DNA of 64,000 bases from Calocera cornea HHB12733 (Eukaryota > Basidiomycota > Dacrymycetes > Dacrymycetales > Dacrymycetaceae). The translations under genes and the position numbers were made by a program. Position 1 is the stretch's first letter. Each line of letters begins with the position of its first letter. Below the pieces are notes generated by a model. That model searched no databases, was not told where the DNA came from, and worked only from the letters and a program-made list of their open reading frames with translations. The stretch spans positions 61,931 through 125,930 of the forward strand of contig KV423985.1 in NCBI GenBank assembly GCA_001632435.1, written 5' to 3'. Shown here one piece after another: positions 48,343-60,000 of the stretch.

Positions 48343-51300
48343 ATGACGCCCCTCTCCTCCCTGGGCCACCCGACGCCGACGGGCAGCCTCAAGCGCAAGC
48401 GGCTGTCGGGGGAGCATGGCGCGCGGCCGATGGGGTGGGAGGACGTGCAGGGGCTCGTCGATGCCGATCAGAGGTCCGTCGTTGTCCCCTGAGGGTGAGG
48501 TGAGTGTATGCACAGTGTGCTGATATGTGCGGCAGGCCGATGGTGTGGACAAAGAGCAACACCCTCCTCACGGCGCACCCGACCCAGCCGTACATCCTCG
48601 GCCGCATCCCCCTCCTCGCCCCGTCCACCTCCACCCCCGCCCCCACCGTCCAGTTCACCCTCCCCACCCCGGACCGGCTGTCCCTCTCCCCCTCCTCCTT
48701 CCTCCCCGCGTCGACCCTCCTCCTCTCCCCCTCCGACACCCACCTCTTCGCCTACTTCCCCTCCTCCCGCACCGGCGAGCGCTCGGGAATCGAAGGCGAC
48801 CCGACGGCGAACCTGCAGAGCGCGGCCGAGAGCGGCGTCGCTGTCATCTGGGAACGCAGCAGCGAGCGCCCGAGCGAGCGCAGCGCCGAGGTCGACAGCT
48901 GGAGTATAGCCACCTTCTGGACGCTCCAGCCGGCAGACGCCGTCGTGGGCGGGCGCTGGATCGGCCCCGACCGCGAATACTACACGCTGCCCTCCCGCCG
49001 CTCGAGCTCGGGATTCCGTGTCCTCCGCCCGCCCTCAGCAGGGCCCGAATCTGCGCCCTCAATGTCGCACCTCCTCCTGATCCTCTCCTCAAACACGCTC
49101 CAGCTCTGCTCGCGCCCCGTCGGCAACCCAAATGGGCGCATCGCCCTCCTGCGCGCCCCGCTCGGCGCCCCCTACGAGCGGTACGACGGCTCGGACGACT
49201 TGCTCTCCAAAGCCAACCCGCGCAGCGCACGCGTGGTGCGCACGAGCGTCGGCCTCGTCCCGGGTGAGCAGAGCCTGCTCATCGCCACGCAGCTCGCCGT
49301 CGTCCCCCGCCCGCCGCAGATGGAGGGCATAAGCATGGCCCTGCTCGACCCGGCGTTCGGCGAGTCGGGCGGGCCGGGGGTGGGGCCGGGGCCGGCGAAG
49401 GAGCGCGAGGTGGATCTGGGCGGCGTGGGAGAGGCGTGGGCTGAGGAGGTGCAGCTGCAGGAGGTCAGGCTGCATCTGATGAGCCCGAGGTGGAGTGAGT
49501 AGACGGCTCTATCTGTCCTGTTCTGCTCTGTTCCATCCTATCTTCTTCTCTTCGGTCTCTCCCACCTGCTGGCTTTCTTTCCTGGCCTCTGCTTTCCCCG
49601 TTGCATTCCCTTCGTATTGGCGGATGATGCTAACCTCTATTGTCCAGCGATCACCTGCACGCCCCTCGCGCCGATCACGCACGACCAGCCGCGCTCTGCG
49701 CTCCTCACTTCGCTCGAGTTCGTCCCTGTGCCGCTTTCTGCTCCTGCCACCTCCAGCGGCATCACTGCGAATGGCACGCATGGCGCCAACGGCACCAACG
49801 GTATCGCCACCGCTCACCAGGGACAAGAAAGCCAAGAAAACAAAGAAGGGGAGCAGGAGGAGGAGATGTTCACCCCGCCTCCCGAGAAGGCTTTGCCCGA
49901 TGGAGACGCGGCAGAGAGTGGGGATGCAGGACAGGGAGAAGGCGGGGTGCAGGGCGAAGGGAGGGAGTGTCTGGGATTGTTGTGCGGTTTCGTGGATTAT
50001 AAATACGGTGCGTCCCCCTCCCTCTACCCTCCCTCGCAAGCCAGCCAACTGACGATCCCGTCTCGTACGGATACAGAAACCGCCCCGCCCGCGAGCACGC
50101 TCCAGCTGTGGATGTTCCAGCGCTCGCCGGTGGAGCTGTGCAGCGCGTTTGTGGACCTTGTGGACGACCCGGGGAAACTGCCCAATGAGGAGGATATGAC
50201 GGAGTGGGTACGTCCCGTCCCACCCTCTCCTGCAGTAAAGGGTAGTGTACTGACGGATTCTTGCACAGGCACCGGTCCTGGCAGCGCACCGCACCTTCCC
50301 GGACCACATCCTGAACCTGCTGGCGGACGCACGGGGTGCGCGCACGGGCAAGCTGCTTGTCGGGCTCGTGTCCACCGCACCCGAGTCGCGGCTAGGGCAC
50401 AAGTCCGACCTGCGCGGCCGGCGAGGCGAGCTGCGGCTCCTGCACACGCTCACGCTAGCGGACGACCTGTCCTCGCGCCCCACGCCGCTGGCCTACAAAC
50501 GCGACATGCCGCTGTCCCTCTCCTGTGCCTGCTCGCCCAACCGCCTCTTCCTAACCCTCACAACCCCGCCCAACACCCCCCCGCGCACCCTGTTCGCCCC
50601 CTACCCCTCCCGGCCGGCCGCCACGCCCTGGCCGACCAACCCGGCCCTCGAGCAGCCCGCGGGCCCGCTCGTACAGGCCTTCTTGAATGTGGCGGATGTG
50701 GCGGACGTTGCGCGCGCGCTCTGGGCGGGTGGGGCGAGCAAGGACGCCGTCGTCGCGCAGTTCAGGACGTGCTGGGACGTGCTGGATGAGGTGCGGGGGA
50801 CGAGCGAGATGTCCGATCTTGTTGGCACGCCGGTCCATGCCACGAACGGCGCGGAGAAGGACAAGGATAAGGACGGTGCAGCGGCGGCAGCAAGTGTCTC
50901 CCCCGAAGCGACGAAGAAGAGCCCGAGCAAGACGCCTGCCAAGAGCCCCGAGATGGGCACTGGCCCCGGGACGGTGGGGAGCACGGGCACCGTCGGCTCC
51001 GGCCCTGGGCCGGGGTCGGGGACGGCCGTGCCGCCGAGGGCTGTGGAGCTCGACTGCTCGCCTTGGACTACGAGATTTGTCGAGAGCTTGGTGGGGATAT
51101 ACCGGTACATCTTCTGTCCTGCTTCTGCAGGTGCTGGCAAGGGTCGGATGCTGATGGATGATTTGTTTGTAGTGCATGCCCCGACCCGGAGGTGGCGAGC
51201 GCGTGGGAGATATGCTACGATATCACCAAGCTCGTGGCGTGCGAGAGGGCGTTCTTGGTGTCGCGGCAGAAGAGGGAGGAGAAGGCTGCGGACGGGGGAA

Positions 51301-52214
51301 GGACGGCTGTCGTCGTGTTCGAAACAAGTGCGTGGACAATGTTTCAGGCTGCGGATCGTACTTATGATGGCTGGCAGAGAATACTTGGAACCTGATCGCC
51401 TGGGCGGACTGGTTCCTCGACCTCTGCAAACGCATCGTGGCCGATGCGATCGTCCAGCGAGCCTGGGACCTCTGGGACGAGCAAGGCGCCCCCGACTCAC
51501 CGCCGGGGCTGAAGAGCGAGCGCACGCCGCCCGCGTCCGCGCTGCTCCTCGTGCATCCCATGAGCCTATCCCTTATCGTCTTCACGCTCAAGTACGTGCG
51601 CGAGTTCATCGAGTGGATGTCCAAGATCGCCGCCACCACAGAGCAGGCGTACATCGTCCAGTGCACGCTGCAGGACACGGTCGACCGGAGCTTCTTGGAC
51701 CTGCATGCACTCGAGGAGGTGCTCGGCGGTGTGCAGGGGTTGACCAAGGCATATTGGACCAGTGCGTGGACACTACTACCCCTTTTCACCGATGGTTGCT
51801 AATGAACACGCAGAACACGCCGACTCACTGCTGGACTTTAGAGAAGCGTTCATCGCTGTCTCGGTGCCGAAACCGCTGTGCTCTGTGTCCCTCGAAATCG
51901 CCCGGCTCCTCACGGGCCACACTGCCCTGGCGAACAAGATCGCGCTCCTCATCTCGCCGACCGACCTGCTGCAGACGATGCTCATCCACTCGTCGGAGAA
52001 CGCGAACGACGGCGAGGCGAAGAAGGACATCATATCGCGCCTCACGCTTCGACCGGGCGCAGTACTCCGGACTTGCCTGCGGTGTGGGGGCAAGACCGAG
52101 GCGAACGCGCCGGGCAAGCGGCTGCCGAGCATCAGCTGGCTGTTCTATGAGGAGGTGTTTACTAAGAAGTGCCTGTGTGGGGGATCGTGGGTTAGGGGGA
52201 ATGTCAAGGCTTAG
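48343..52214 (+). CDS. MED16: Mediator complex subunit 16 (Med16/Sin4)
   Basis: A long gene with about eight exons, roughly 1,050-1,100 residues. The N-terminal half is beta-rich (PMVWTKSNTLLTAHPTQPYI and similar blade-like strands), consistent with the Med16 WD-type propeller. It is interrupted by Pro/Ser- and Gly-rich low-complexity loops. The C-terminal half is helical (MSLSLIVFTLKYVREFIEWM, ALANKIALLISPTDLLQTML). It ends with the Med16-specific Cys motif: CLRCGGKTE, then after about 30 residues KKCLCGGSW, just before the stop at 52212-52214. Med16 belongs to the Mediator tail, which receives activator signals for RNA polymerase II. Start ATG 48343; the first intron is 48474-48535. A Lys-rich KDKDKDG stretch with SPSKTPAKSP is an unstructured insert. 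Confidence 0.88.
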
Positions 52215-52291
52215 AGTCCCGCGCTGCTTTAGGGACACAGTTGTCACTGTATTCTAATCAATGCATTCTATATTGTATTGCATTCCGTGTG

Positions 52292-53257
52292 TCACGGCGT
52301 CTCATCTATCGTCAGCTCGACAACGGACCCGTCCCATGTGGCCTTCACCCTCGTCAAATCAGTGACAATCCAGTCCGGCTTGCTCGGCTCGAGCGCCTCC
52401 CTCGTATGGCTCGTGCAGACCGCAAGCACCCTCGACCCGGCCGCCTGCGCAGAGCGGATCCCGTTCGGCGCGTCCTCAACGACGATGCATTCCTTGGGGT
52501 CAAGCGAGCAGGCGGCGGCACCGGCAAGGTACGGCTCGGGGTGCGGCTTGCCCTTTGTGACCCGGTCGGCGGTGATGAGCGCCTCGGGCATGGGCACGCC
52601 GGCGGCTTGGAGCGCGGCGGGTGCGTAGCCGGACGTCGCTGCGGTCCGTGTCAACACGGCCGTTCCTCGGGTAGAGAAGAAGGTGCGCACCGCTAGTGAC
52701 GATCACCCAATGGGGACTGCCACTGACACGCTGCACAGAAGTGACCGTGCGCAGCAGCTCCAGCACGCCGGGGAGGACGGCAACGCCCTGCCCGCGTCGG
52801 GTCGCTTCAAGCACCTCGTCCTCAAATCTTCGGACCTCCGACTGTCGATATTGTCACCGTCAGTCTCGCCTGGAAGAGGAGTGGGAAATCAGCAGGGCGC
52901 ACGTTCAGCTCCGTCTCATCGGTGATGTGGCAGTAGAGCTTCAGCGTGTCCACTAGTCGGGCGCCGTGCGTCGCTGCAGCCCCATCAGCTACGCTCGCCT
53001 GATGATGCACGCACAGCAGGCGCACCATTCGTAACCTCCTCCGCATCGAACCCGTACTTCGTGCTAAAGTTCTTCCATGCCTGCACTGCTCGTGAGCGTG
53101 GGCCTTGGGCGAGGGTGAGGAGTGTACTTCGATAACACCCGGGGTGGAGTCGACGAGCGTCTGGGCCCGTCAGTGTGCGTTCGCGCAAGGGAACGCTGGG
53201 CGGGTGGCTCACCCCATCCATGTCAAAGAGCAGTCCTTTGGTGCGCACGACCGTCAT
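52292..53257 (-). CDS. HAD-superfamily sugar/glycerol-phosphate phosphatase
   Basis: Exon 1 (53257-53213, MTVVRTKGLLFDMDG) splices to TLVDSTPGVIE, completing HAD motif I as DMDGTLVDS, with the first Asp as nucleophile. Further small exons give AWKNFSTKYGFDAEE, THGARLVDTLKLYC, VAVLPGVLELLRTV with WVIVTS (motif II Ser/Thr), VTKGKPHPEPYL (motif III Lys) and IVVEDAPNG (motif IV). The closest types are fungal Gpp1/Gpp2 glycerol-3-phosphatase and 2-deoxyglucose-6-phosphate phosphatase. The order of motifs and size of about 240 residues fit. The exact substrate cannot be told. It converges on MED16, with 77 bp between the two stop codons. Confidence 0.85.
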
Positions 53258-53547
53258 CGTGTTTACAGAGTTGACAGGGCCGACAGACAGTGGATGGGGA
53301 GGGCGGTAAAGAGGGACGGGGAGACTGCTAGGATCCCAGGGATCGCAGAGCGTAGTAATTACGGGTCTTACATTCCAGCGCAAGGGCGCACATGCTCCTC
53401 GGGCGCTTACCGGGCCGACGTCTCAGTAGCTGCGTTGCAATCACACTTCGGTATGAAGCTTGAAGGAGAAATCTTCTCAATTAGAGGATCGGGTACAATA
53501 TACTACGACTACAGACGACCGTCGAGTCCAGTTCAGTTACATCGTGT

Positions 53548-54189
53548 TCAATCAACAGTAACCCGCACACTCTCCCGATCCTCCAGGAACGGCACAACAA
53601 GCGTGAGCACCCCGTCCTCGAGCCGGGCTACGACCCTGCCCCCGTCCACAGGGCGCGGCAGGGTGAACGTCTGCGAGAAGGTGCTGGTGTACTCTGCTTG
53701 GGTGGGAGGGGCGACTTCGCTAGCGGGGGTAGGGGCAGCGGCGACGTCGGTGTTGGTGGCCTCAGCGGTCGTCGGTTCGGCAGCGGGCTTCGCGGGCTGG
53801 GTGGCTTCGGCGGATTCTTCCTGTGCAGCAGGCGTCTCAGCAGTAGCAGGGGCCTTCGCCCGCCCGCCTGCCCTGCCCTCAATCCTGACCGTCTTGCCGC
53901 CCTCTCCAATCTCCACCTCCAGATCCTCCTTCCTCACGCCCGGCAGCTCCGCCAGGAGGACGTACCCGTTCGCTACTTCCCTGAGCTCCGTCCTGGGCAC
54001 CCTAGGGGCTTGGGCAGAGAGGGAGTCGAATGCGTCCGAGAAGGCGGAGAGGAGCTGCGCTTGGTGGTCCGCGAGCGCGCGGTAGGCTCGTGCGGCTGCG
54101 TGCCGGCGTGCCGACTGGGACTGGGACTGGCGCGCCGGCCAGGCGGGGGCGTAGACGATGGGAGCGTCGAAGAAGCTGATCAGAGACAT
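53548..54189 (-). CDS. Small heat-shock protein (Hsp20 family)
   Basis: Intronless, 213 residues. An N-terminal arm of about 65 residues (MSLISFFDAPIVYAPAW) is followed by the alpha-crystallin domain. It starts PRTELREVANGYVLLAELPG with VRKEDLEVEIGEGGKTVRIEG, and resumes with STFSQTFTLPRPVDGGRVVA and LEDGVLTLVVPFLED. These are the conserved strands, including the A-x-L-x-x-GVL motif. Between them an Ala/Pro/Thr/Glu-rich insert of about 60 residues (about 106-163) replaces the usual short loop. sHSPs hold unfolding proteins in an ATP-independent way. Expression should be heat-inducible, given the TATA box and heat-shock elements upstream. Confidence 0.92.
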   Translation of the reverse strand: MSLISFFDAPIVYAPAWPARQSQSQSARRHAAARAYRALADHQAQLLSAFSDAFDSLSAQAPRVPRTELREVANGYVLLAELPGVRKEDLEVEIGEGGKTVRIEGRAGGRAKAPATAETPAAQEESAEATQPAKPAAEPTTAEATNTDVAAAPTPASEVAPPTQAEYTSTFSQTFTLPRPVDGGRVVARLEDGVLTLVVPFLEDRESVRVTVD

Positions 54190-54300
54190 GTGTGGTTGGT
54201 CGCGTGTGTTGGTGGGTATGTGCGTGTGTGGGTAAGAGTGTGTTGCGTTGCGTGCGTTGCGTTGTGTTGCGTTGCTGGGGGGTGTCGTTGCAGCGCTCGC

Positions 54301-54306
54301 TTTATA
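54301..54306 (-). promoter_or_regulatory. TATA box of the Hsp20 gene
   Basis: TATAAA on the minus strand (GGGTATAAAGCG context), about 112 bp before the ATG at 54189; a usual layout for inducible heat-shock genes. Confidence 0.6.
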
Positions 54307-54496
54307 CCCGCCAGCCGGGTGGGGGTTCGAACTTCATCGTCTGGAAGGCGTAACCGCCGTACGATGCTCTAGAACAGCCCAACCCATTCCCCAGTGCTAG
54401 AACTGACGCCAGCCATGCTGGACGCTGCGAGAACCGAAGCTCGGAGCGCCGCAGCACCTACTTACTTAGTAGTCGTAGCCGAGCGCCGTCGCGAGC

Positions 54497-54549
54497 GTTC
54501 CGGAATGGGGCGGAAGGTGGACGGTGGAAGGAAGGTACCAGAAGGTTCC
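54497..54549. promoter_or_regulatory. Two heat-shock-element dyads
   Basis: GTTCCGGAAT at 54497-54506 is a perfect nTTCnnGAAn pair and AGAAGGTTCC at 54540-54549 a perfect nGAAnnTTCn pair. They lie about 310-360 bp upstream of the Hsp20 ATG. Additional GGAAGG units lie between them. Confidence 0.5.
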
Positions 54550-55317
54550 GGCGAGTCGGAGGACATTGCGGTGTAGCGCTTCAGTGTGGGCTGCGTGCGG
54601 GTGCGGCCATGGGACGGTCTAGAGCCTGCAGGCACTGGGCAAGAATGCATTGGGGCTGTTGTGCAGCCGCTGTGCACTGGGTGAAGGGCGTCACGGAGGC
54701 GGAGGACAGCGCGCGGTGTGCCAGTGCTTGTCTCCAGCATCCAAGGATCACGTGACACCGCAACGGAGGAAGGGCGCAAGGATAGGAACTCACAGACGAC
54801 AGACGACCACCCTGAGTGCTTATTGTATCACACGACAGCTGGTTATACGTACCTTTGTAGCAAGGACAGGGAGCGTCCTTGGCCCGACTCGGCCCTGCGC
54901 TTCTCTGCTGCTGGCCCGGTGTGTCCCCATCCCCACCCCCGCCCCTCGGCTTCCAGCCCCATCCCCCTCACTTCCGTCGACTCTTCGCCCTCTTCACGGA
55001 CCTCGCAGCCCCGCGCCCTTTACCATCCTTGGTAGCAAGTCGGTCCATGGAAGAGAGTGTTAGGCCGACATCTGCCCGACTCGGCTGTCTGATCACGTGA
55101 CGTTGTGCCCAACCTTTTGGGTCGGCCAGTCGACTGTGCGTGCCTTGGAATGTGTGGGTCAATGCTTGGGTAGCGTGGACTGGGCCTTCCGATGCTCCCG
55201 ATTGCGGCGATGGCCCGATCTGGATCTGTGCCGACCCCGCATCGGCGGAGGCAGACGCGATGACTCCCTGACCGCCCGAACGTCGAGGGTCGAGGGTCAG
55301 GTCGACCCGGCCGGTGC
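54550..55317. other. Divergent intergenic region, Hsp20 / DNA glycosylase
   Basis: About 770 bp. No further gene was recognised. It must hold the glycosylase promoter, and a CACGTGA box near 54748 is the only named-type word seen. Confidence 0.4.
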
Positions 55318-55443
55318 ATGCTCGTGCCCCTCCTCCGCTCCTCCCTGCAGCACCCCCGCCTCCCCCGCCTCCCACTCGCTCTCCCCCTTGCGCCTCACCC
55401 CCAACCACCCCGCTCCCGCTTCTCCACCACCCCGCCCCCCCGT
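55318..55443 (+). other. Possible mitochondrial presequence upstream of the Fpg start
   Basis: An ATG at 55318, in frame with the Fpg start, adds 42 residues that are rich in Arg, Leu, Ser and Pro and lack acidic residues (MLVPLLRSSLQHPRLPRLPL), ending near RSRFSTTPP. That has the look of a mitochondrial presequence with an RxF/ST processing site. Confidence 0.4.
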
Positions 55444-57261
55444 ATGCCCGAGCTGCCCGAAGCCGAGCGCGCGTGCCGGCTGCTTCGCGAGTCCATCGTC
55501 GGCGGGACCATCCGCGCGGTGGACACGGTCGAGGATACCATCGTGTACGACGGGGTGGAGCATGGCGAGTTTGTACGTCCTGCGTTCTCGGCTCCCAGGT
55601 TCTGGATTCTGTGCTGACCCCTCCCCCAAGGCACAGGAGCTCAAAGGCCGACAAGTGCTCGCAGTGCACAGGCACGGCAAGCTCTTCTGGCTCGAGCTCT
55701 CCTCGCCCCCAACGAACTCCACCAAGAGCGCCGGGACAGGCGCCCGCCATCCCCTCTTCCACCTCGGCATGACGGGGATGATCCAGCTGCGTGGGGGGGA
55801 GCCGACGTGGTACCGTGTCCGGCCGAAGGATATGGCGAGTTGGCCACCGAGGTTCTGGAAGGTGCGTTGCGTTTTCTTCCTGATTCCCAGCTCCTGGCTT
55901 CTATCCCCTTTCCCCCTCCCCTCCGTTTCCTGAGCTGCGAGGCTGACCGCGCCCTACGGCCTGCAGTTCGTCATGCACATCACTCCCCCGCAGGACCCGA
56001 AGGACCTGCAGGAAACAGATCGAGGGGAAGAGATCCAGTTCGCATACCTCGACGCGCGCCGCCTAGGCCGTATCCGCCTGCGCCTGACCCCGCGGCTCTC
56101 CCCGCCCGTCTCCCTCCTGGGGTTCGACCCGCTGCTCTCTCCCCTCCCGCTCAGCACCTTCTCCGCCCTGCTCCTCCGCCGCCAAATGCCCATCAAGGCG
56201 CTCCTGCTCGACCAGTCGTTCTCAGCAGGCGTGGGCAATTGGGTGGCGGACGAGGTGCTCTTCCAGGCACGGGTGCATCCGGAGCGCCGCGCGTCCGGGC
56301 TGGGGGAGGAGGAGGTGCGCAGGGTGTGGGAGAAAGTGGGAGAGGTGTGCAGGACCGCTGTGGGGGTCAATGCGGATAGCAGCCAGTTTCCGCGGGATTG
56401 GCTGTTCAGGCATCGGTGGGTGCGTGCCCTTTCCTCTCTGAAGCGAGAGGTGTGCGCTGCTGATGAGGGATGACGCACTGGCAGGGGAAAGGCAGAAAGT
56501 CCTCCTCCCCCTCCTCCTCTTCCCCCCTCCTGCTGCCGGACGGCACCCCCGCCACAATAAAGTTCATCACCGTCGGCGGGCGGACGAGTGCGTACGTCGC
56601 GGAGGTGCAGAAGCTAGGCGAGGGGGAGGGGGTGCTGAGGAAGAAGGTCGCGCGGACGAAGCGGAAGGTGAGCCGGTGCGGACTGGTTCTGGGAATCGGG
56701 TGGCTGAGTGATGGGCGGTAGAAGGGTGACAGGGAGGTCGAGGAGGTTGAGGAGTTGGAGCTCGAGGAGGAGGGGGTGACGCCGAGGGGGAAGAAGAGAA
56801 AGGTCCGTCTTCGCTCGTGGTTCCGACGACTGCCCCCTGTCGGGAAGGGTTGCTGAAATTTGGCTTGGCAGAAGGTGGCCGTGAAGGAGGTTATGGAGGT
56901 TAAGCGTGCTCCGGAAGGGAGGAGAAGGAGGGCGGCGCAGGTCGAGGATGACGATGACGATGATGAGATGGAGGAGGAGGAGGAGGAGGAGAAGCCGGCG
57001 GCTGGAGTTGGGAGGAGAGGGAGGAACAGCGCCGTACAGCGAGCAGTTGTGAACGGCAAAGCACAGAAGGCAGCGAAGACGTCTACGGGGGCGAAGCCGC
57101 CAGTCCAGAAGGCGGCTAAGGAGGTGGCTGCTGCTACGGGTGGGAAGGCGGCCAAGGCTACGAAGGCGAAGCAAGAAGAGCAGGAAGGGAAGGGGCTGAG
57201 TGAGGTGAAAGCGGAGGATGTTGGCGGCCGGAGGAGGAGCGCCAGGCTCAGCAGAGGCTGA
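55444..57261 (+). CDS. FPG1: Formamidopyrimidine-DNA glycosylase (Fpg/Nei family, zincless plant/fungal type)
   Basis: Bifunctional base-excision repair glycosylase/AP lyase for oxidised purines. The protein begins MPELPEAERACRLL: Pro2 is the nucleophile and Glu3 the second catalytic residue. HRHGKLFWLEL supplies the conserved Lys (about 60), and HLGMTGMIQLRG the Met region of the domain. QSFSAGVGNWVADEVLFQAR with VHP is the helix-two-turn-helix. In place of the bacterial zinc finger, TIKFITVGGRTSAYVAEVQK matches the zincless finger of plant and fungal enzymes. The C-terminal third is a long Lys/Ala-rich tail with an acidic run (near 56960-56990), probably disordered, with nuclear-type basic patches. 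About seven exons. Free Pro2 requires starting at 55444, even though an upstream in-frame ATG exists at 55318. Confidence 0.9.
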
Positions 57262-57469
57262 GCGATGGTTCGGTCCTCCAGTCCGACAAACATACCACCA
57301 CTGTAGTCCTTCCTGACAGGGGCGCACGCTCGGTCAGGTAGGGCACATGATCATGGTCGAGATCAAGATTGGATTGCTTGCAGAAACTTAGATTGATACA
57401 GAAAGTCGCCCGGTTCGGTCTCCCCTCCCCAACTGTCGGGGCCCTTTATCCCTTCGGGCAGCAACGCGC

Positions 57470-57876
57470 TCACATATGCTCCTTCACCTCCTCCTTAGCC
57501 TCCTGCGCGCCCCGCTTAGCCCCCTCGAGCTTCTCCTGCCCCTTCTCGGCGGCCTTTGGGGCTTCCTCCTTCGCCGCTCCGAGTGCTTCTTTCATGCTGT
57601 CTGTGGCGGCTTGCGCGGACTCGATCCCGGACGCTAGTGTGCGTCCGGCGGCTTTGTCGACCTGGAACGCAACGGACGCATTAGTATGGTGTGACTGTGC
57701 ACTGCGGGGGTGCGCAGCGGGAGAGGGCGCAGACATACAGCTCTCGCAGTCTCCTTGACGCTCCCCGCGAGCGTGTCCGCGCGCACCGCCGGGGTAGTCG
57801 ACAGCAGCCTCAGCCTCGGGCTGGTGAAGCTGGTGCCGGTGCGGGGGAGGGAGCGGGCAAGTTGGCGGGTCAACAT
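57470..57876 (-). CDS. Small mitochondrial LEA-like protein
   Basis: Two exons (57876-57739 and 57661-57470) give 109 residues. The N-terminus (MLTRQLARSLPRTGTSFTSP, then RLRLLSTTPAVRA) is Arg/Ser/Thr-rich without acidic residues, a good mitochondrial presequence. The mature part is Ala/Glu/Lys/Gly-rich amphipathic helix (AKEEAPKAAEKGQEKLEGAK and similar), like group-3 LEA or short coiled-coil stress proteins. The function is not known; LEA-like proteins are linked to desiccation and stress protection of membranes. It converges on the glycosylase gene. Confidence 0.65.
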
Positions 57877-58329
57877 CGTATTTCGTTTGGTGGGTTGGTT
57901 GGTTGTTCGTTGGGGTGGTGCGGTGTGCGGTGTGGGATGGATGCGGCTCAGCGGGAGGTTGGCGTATTTAACGGCCCCTTCCATGGGACCCAAGAGGGGA
58001 TGAGGCAGTATGACGTCTTCCCCCCAACCCCCTCCCTCGGCTCCTCTCCCTCCCCGTTCACGTGGGAGAACCGTCGCGGGAGAAGGTTGGAGAGTCGCCA
58101 ATTGACAAGTGTTCACGTGCGCTGATGTCATGACGCGGAGGGGGCCTTGCGGTTCCGGGGTCTCGCCCGGCCACGGAGCCGAGCGCTCGGAGATGATGTC
58201 TCTGCTGGACCCCGCCGAGCGTGGATGGTCGTGCTCATAAAGGTCAATTTGGTATGTACGGCCCTCTGAATAAATAGCATGATGTGATATTATATTATAC
58301 CGCTCCCATCCCCGCAACTCCCCCCTCGC
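57877..58329. other. Intergenic, about 450 bp
   Basis: Promoter of the LEA-like gene and the 3' flank of the prenylcysteine oxidase gene. GGTTGGTTGGTTG at about 57894-57906 is a short tetranucleotide run. Confidence 0.4.
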
Positions 58330-60000
58330 CTAACAGTCCCACCCCCTCATCTTGCCCTCCGCACAGCTCCTCTCCTCGCCCCCCCACGCCCCCTCAACAA
58401 TCAGCTCCGCCACGTTCCTCCCCGCAAGGCTCTGCGTCTCCATCGTGCTGACCCACGGCTCCCACCCGCTGGTGTACCACAGGCCCTTCCCCAGCTGCAT
58501 AGGCGCGTACGGGCTCGGCTCGGCGGGCGTGGGAAGCAGGTACGGGTAGGCATCCCATTCTTTCCTGTACGTCCAGAGGATGTTGGAGGACCCGAAGGCC
58601 GCGTCGAGCCACGCGTCGGAGAGGGGCTGCATGGAGAAGATCTTGCAGACCCATCCGCCCGCCGTCGCCCCGTGGTAGGACAGGCTGTTGAACGCTTTGA
58701 CCGCCTCGCGCCCCTTCTTGCTCGTCGTCAGGATCATGTCCGGCAGTGCCGTCTCCGGGGGCAGGTTGAAGAACTCTGGTTTGGCCCCGGGCGTGGAGGT
58801 CACGAGGAGCGTGACGTGCAGATGGACGTAGGGGGCTTGGGGCACGGAGGAGGAGAGATTGGACGGCAGCGTGTAAGGGGAGAGGTGCAGAGGCGCCGCG
58901 AGCACGACGTGGTCGTACGAGGCTTTTGTGCCGCTGGAAGTGAGCACCTGCCAGCTATCGCCCTTCGGGTTGACCTCTGCTACCTGCTCGGGATCAGCCC
59001 CACCCCAGCCAGAGCACAGACACAGCACGCACCGTCGTATTGAGCCTGACCTTGGCCCCACTGTCCTTGAGCATATGATCAAACACCTGCCAATTCCCGC
59101 CCTGCACGCTGTTCGCCCCGTTCGCCGCCATGCTCACGAGCGCGCCCAGCGCGTGGATCTCATCGATGCTCTGCGCATAGTTGACGCGCGTCGCGCCGTC
59201 CATGAGCTCCTCGGGGAACAGCCCGCGTATGCCTTTGGACGCGAGGTACGTCTTTGCGTCGGAAGCGGTGTAGGGGGTGAACCCCAGGGCGGCGGAGAGC
59301 GCGTCGACGGTCGGGAAGGGCGGGAGCGGGGAGGTGTACAGCGCGTTGAGGTTGCTGATGAGGGCCTTGACGAGCCGCTGGGTACGCACGGGCGCGAGCA
59401 GGCCGTACCGGTACACCAGCTTGGCGGTGTCCCACCACGTCGGCTTGTCGCTGTGCATCTGCGCCGACACTGCGTGAGGCCCATCCTTGTCTGTGAGAGG
59501 GGGGGGGCGAGGCACACGCACGATAACAGCAAACTCGTCGCCGTCCCAGATACCCACGTACTCCGCATCGTCAAAGGGCACCGTGCTGAGGTTCCACTCG
59601 CTCAGCGCGCGCACCATGTGCTTGTTGGCGTCCACGAAGATGCTCGCGCCGAGCTCGATCGGGGCGAGGGTCGTGTCGCCGAACGGGTACACCACCGTGC
59701 TCCCTGCGCCAGCCGCCTGAATCAGTCATACCGCACCAGCCGAGCAAGGAGTAAACGGGGAGGGGACGCACGGCCACCGACATACGCCTCCTTCTCATAT
59801 ACGTCGATCTGCACGTCCTTCCCCAGGCGCTTGGCAGCCCGCGCGAGGAAGAAGGCCGTGCTCGACCCGCTCGCGCCGGCCCCGACGACTGCGACCTTGA
59901 GCGGGGAAGCGAAGAGCTTTTGCAGGGAGAGGGGCCATTGGAGCGCTTGGGACAGTGGGAGGAGCAGGAGCAGGGAGACGGAGAGGGAGAGGGACCGCAT
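58330..60000 (-). CDS. Prenylcysteine oxidase (FAD-dependent)
   Basis: A cleavable signal peptide (MRSLSLSVSLLLLLPLSQAL) is followed by the FAD-binding loop VAVVGAGASGSSTAFFLARA. After an intron come FGDTTLAPIELGASIFVDAN and KHMVRALSEWN, typical of the prenylcysteine lyase/oxidase family. Later exons carry MDGATRVNYAQSIDEIHALG, GGNWQVFDHMLKDSGAKVRL and the C-terminal WYTSGWEPWVSTMETQSLAG. The enzyme degrades farnesyl- or geranylgeranyl-cysteine released from prenylated proteins to cysteine, aldehyde and peroxide, in a vacuolar or secretory compartment. Length of about 510 residues suits the family. At least three introns; the one near 59030-58985 was placed only approximately. Confidence 0.9.
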
